This document shows positions 5,763 through 7,718 of a DNA stretch of 7,718 nucleotides, piece by piece. The notes under the pieces are model-generated. The model did no database searches. It worked only from the letters and a program-made list of their open reading frames with translations, and was not told where the DNA came from. The stretch comes from JAJFTV01 sp964426355 (GTDB taxonomy: Bacteria > Chloroflexota > Anaerolineae > Anaerolineales > Anaerolineaceae). The stretch is from contig CAYRRA010000198.1 of the NCBI GenBank assembly GCA_964426355.1, positions 1 through 7,718 on the forward strand, read 5' to 3'. Both the position numbers and the translations under genes were made by a program. Position 1 is the stretch's first letter, and every line of letters begins with the position of its first letter.

Positions 5763-6767
5763 CTATTGATCCTGCCCGTCCGTTTTTTGCCTGTCCGCTC
5801 CGTTGAGGATGCGTTTCACGCGGTAGATGGGTTTGCCCTGCGACTCGTGATAGGTGCGGGTGAGCAGTTCGGCAATCAAACCCATCAGGATGGATTGAAA
5901 GCCAAAAATCATGAACATCAGGCTGGTGAAGAAGAGCGGCGAATCAAACGGCGAGATCATGAAGAAGACGCGCCGGATGAAGAGATAGAGCAGCACCAGC
6001 CCGCTGATCCCGATGAAGAACAAACCAGACCCGCCAAAGAGGTAGATCGGTTTGTTGGCGTAACTGTTGAGAAATTTAACCGTGAAGAGGTCCAGGATCA
6101 CCTTGAGCGTGCGTTCCAGCCCGTATTTTGCCTTGCCAAAACGCCGCGGGTGATGCTTGACGACCACCTCGGTGATGCGCGCTCCCACGGATGCCGCGTA
6201 AACCGGGATGAAGCGGTGCATCTCGCCGTACAAACGGAAGCCGGTAATCACCTCGCGCCGGTAGACTTTCAGTGTGCAGCCATAGTCGTTGAGGTGGACG
6301 CCGGTCACGAACGAGATCAGCCCGTTCGCCATACGCGAGGGCAGCGTGCGGGTGAGGAAGGTGTCCTCGCGGTTCTTTCGCCAGCCGCTGACCACGTCAT
6401 ACCCTTCTTCCAGCTTGTGCAGCATCATGGGGATGTCAGAGGGGTCGTTCTGCATGTCGGCATCCATTGGGATGATGATTTCACCGGCGGCATGGTCGAT
6501 ACCGGCGGCGATGGCTGCCGTTTGACCGAAGTTGCGGCGCAACTCCAGCACCTGTACATGCGCAGGGTCTTGCGCTGCAATCTGCTCAAGAACGCGCACG
6601 CTTTCATCGCGGCTGCCGTCATCGACAAAGACGATTTCCCAGGTGTATTCCAACGGCGAAAGCGCCTCGGTGACAGCTTTGTGCACGAGAGGCAGGTTTT
6701 CCTGTTCGTTGTAAACCGGTATGATGACCGAAAGCATGGGAGTGGATGATTTCATGTTCTGTTTCAT
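5763..6767 (-). CDS. GT2-family glycosyltransferase, DPM1/GtrB/ArnC-like, membrane-associated
   Basis: A 334-residue GT-A enzyme that most likely transfers a sugar from a nucleotide donor to a polyprenyl phosphate at the cytoplasmic face. The GT2 domain (about 10-235) starts with LSVIIPVYNEQENL (12-25), then EIVFVDDGSRDES (44-56, D49/D50 for the nucleotide), RRNFGQTAAIAAGI (77-90), the metal-binding MDADMQNDP (101-109; DxD is D102, D104) and the HRFIP segment (184-188) seen in the dolichyl-phosphate-mannose-synthase group. Two hydrophobic helices follow at about 241-263 and 277-303, as in GtrB/ArnC-type members, with a polar tail rich in K, D and Q. Length is normal for the two-helix form. 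ATG 6767 is the longest start; ATG 6755 (MKSSTP) is also possible, and neither has a clear ribosome binding site. It heads the GT2-GT4 unit, divergent from the GH38 gene. The donor sugar (mannose, glucose, aminoarabinose) cannot be read from sequence. Confidence 0.93.
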   Translation of the reverse strand: MKQNMKSSTPMLSVIIPVYNEQENLPLVHKAVTEALSPLEYTWEIVFVDDGSRDESVRVLEQIAAQDPAHVQVLELRRNFGQTAAIAAGIDHAAGEIIIPMDADMQNDPSDIPMMLHKLEEGYDVVSGWRKNREDTFLTRTLPSRMANGLISFVTGVHLNDYGCTLKVYRREVITGFRLYGEMHRFIPVYAASVGARITEVVVKHHPRRFGKAKYGLERTLKVILDLFTVKFLNSYANKPIYLFGGSGLFFIGISGLVLLYLFIRRVFFMISPFDSPLFFTSLMFMIFGFQSILMGLIAELLTRTYHESQGKPIYRVKRILNGADRQKTDGQDQ

Positions 6768-6784
6768 TAAAAGGTGATGGCGGA

Positions 6785-6793
6785 ATTATATCA
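6785..6793 (-). promoter_or_regulatory. Extended -10 promoter of the GT2-GT4 unit
   Basis: On the minus strand TGATATAAT is a perfect extended -10 element (TATAAT at 6790-6785). No strong -35 hexamer is visible 16-18 bases upstream. Initiation would fall near 6778, leaving a leader of about 11 bases before ATG 6767. That leader is pyrimidine-rich and has no Shine-Dalgarno-like sequence. Confidence 0.6.
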
Positions 6794-6802
6794 TGCTGGC
6801 AG

Positions 6803-6831
6803 GCGACATAAGAAGGCTGCGTGGATATAAT
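6803..6831 (+). promoter_or_regulatory. Promoter of the GH38 gene
   Basis: GCGACA at 6803-6808, a 17-base spacer and a perfect TATAAT at 6826-6831 form a good sigma-70-type promoter, with TG three to four bases before the -10. Transcription should start near 6838, giving a leader of about 46 bases to ATG 6884. The expected -35 position of the divergent GT2 promoter (around 6808-6813) touches this -35, so the two may compete for polymerase or share a regulator. Confidence 0.6.
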
Positions 6832-6883
6832 AAACCTGTACTCCTTCGATTTAATTTACCTCAGAAAAAAGGAAGGGAATATC

Positions 6884-7718
6884 ATGGCGAAAATTCTGCA
6901 TGTCGTGTCGCATACGCATTGGGATCGCGAATGGTTCGAGACCTTTCAGCAATTCCGCCTTAAGCTGGTCAGGATGGTGGATGATTTACTCGATTTATTG
7001 GATGATGACCCGGATTATCAGTATTTTATGCTCGATGGGCAAACCATTGCCCTTGAGGATTACCTGGCTCTGCGCCCCGAGCGCGAAGAGGATTTGCGCC
7101 GGCACGTCCAAAACGGACGGGTGATGATTGGACCGTGGTATATTCTGCCGGACGAGTTCCTGGTCAGCCCGGAAAGCACCATCCGCAACCTGTACGAAGG
7201 GGAGCGAACGGCGCGCCGCTTCGGCAAGAAGATGGAAATCGGTTATCTTCCGGATACATTCGGTCATATTGGGCAGATGCCGCAAATCCTGCTTTCGTAT
7301 GGTTTTAACAAAGCCTGTGTCTGGCGGGGTGTGGGTAACCTTCCGTGCGAGTTTTGGTGGGAGGCGCCGAACGGCGCACGGGTGCTAATGGGCTTTCTGC
7401 GGCACAGCTACAGCAATGCCAAAGGATTGACCGGTTTTTCGTTGGATGCATTGATCAGCGAAGCGGCTCGTATTCGGAAGGAGCTTGCCCCGCACGCACA
7501 ATCACCGCATCTCCTGTTGATGAACGGCGATGATTTTATGCGCCCTCAACCGAACCTGGGAAAAGCTATTCGCGCCGCCCAGGGAAAACTGGAGGAGGAT
7601 GAGCTCTTGCATTCTACGCTTCCAGCTTACTTCAGCGGGTTGGAGGAGACGCTTGATTTTACGGCACTGCCGGTGGTGCAGGGCGAGCTGCGCAGTACGC
7701 AGCTTTCCAACCTGCTGC
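6884..7718 (+). CDS. GH38 alpha-mannosidase-type glycoside hydrolase, 3' end outside the window
   Basis: The first 278 codons of a retaining, zinc-dependent GH38 enzyme that should cleave alpha-mannosidic bonds; bacterial members include alpha-mannosidases and 2-O-mannosyl-glycerate hydrolase (MngB). ATG 6884 follows AAGGAAGG (6869-6876) by seven bases. The catalytic domain opens with SHTHWDREW at 9-17, where H12 and D14 are the expected zinc ligands. YLPDTFGHIGQMPQIL carries D124, the expected nucleophile and third zinc ligand. GPWY and the LPDEF segment (near 83-91), CVWRGVG, and LLMNGDDFMRPQP are further family landmarks in the expected order. No signal peptide is seen, so the enzyme is probably cytoplasmic. 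Family members run about 800-1050 residues, so roughly 70 percent is missing, including the fourth zinc ligand; this is the window edge, not damage. It is divergent from the glycosyltransferase pair. Substrate is undecided. Confidence 0.93.
   Translation, partial: MAKILHVVSHTHWDREWFETFQQFRLKLVRMVDDLLDLLDDDPDYQYFMLDGQTIALEDYLALRPEREEDLRRHVQNGRVMIGPWYILPDEFLVSPESTIRNLYEGERTARRFGKKMEIGYLPDTFGHIGQMPQILLSYGFNKACVWRGVGNLPCEFWWEAPNGARVLMGFLRHSYSNAKGLTGFSLDALISEAARIRKELAPHAQSPHLLLMNGDDFMRPQPNLGKAIRAAQGKLEEDELLHSTLPAYFSGLEETLDFTALPVVQGELRSTQLSNLL

Noticed and set aside
5733..6749. Long plus-strand open frame of 338 codons.
   Set aside because: It lies almost exactly opposite the GT2 gene, which has clear catalytic motifs. 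The predicted protein is charged, rich in H, D and Q, and matches no family I know. It is an antisense shadow.

Overview
The window looks like an ordinary chromosomal stretch from a moderately GC-rich bacterium. The gene types, the clear AGGAG-like ribosome binding sites on several genes and the sigma-70-like TATAAT boxes are bacterial. My impression is a Chloroflexota (Anaerolineae-like) genome, but that rests on protein style alone and is weakly supported. I see no insertion sequence, CRISPR array, tRNA, rRNA or phage gene.

Layout. Bases 1-259 are a leader region with an extended -10 box, a possible 15-codon leader ORF and a hairpin. Two plus-strand genes follow: a GNAT acetyltransferase that seems to carry two GNAT-type halves (260-1183), and a membrane-anchored class I SAM methyltransferase (1232-1891). 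After a 173-base regulatory gap comes a complete M19 membrane-type dipeptidase with all its zinc ligands (2065-3105). The 273-base gap 3106-3378 lies between convergent genes. It holds a strong GC hairpin, a 12-base-period repeat and a good rho-independent terminator for the minus-strand gene.

The minus strand from 6767 down to 3379 carries a GT2 dolichyl-phosphate-mannose-synthase-like glycosyltransferase, a GT4 glycosyltransferase six bases behind it, and an MFS transporter that appears to have its own promoter and an almost leaderless transcript. Divergently from the GT2 gene, a GH38 alpha-mannosidase-type glycoside hydrolase starts at 6884 and runs off the right edge.

How the genes may work together. 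The two glycosyltransferases form a likely transcription unit for building a lipid-linked or surface glycan. The GH38 enzyme across a compact divergent promoter suggests a mannose or mannoside theme, which is inference. The dipeptidase, methyltransferase and acetyltransferase have no evident pathway link to these genes or to each other. I find no convincing undescribed system. The points most worth checking are the divergent control region, the short-leader promoters, the operator-like repeats and the variant GT4 catalytic motif.
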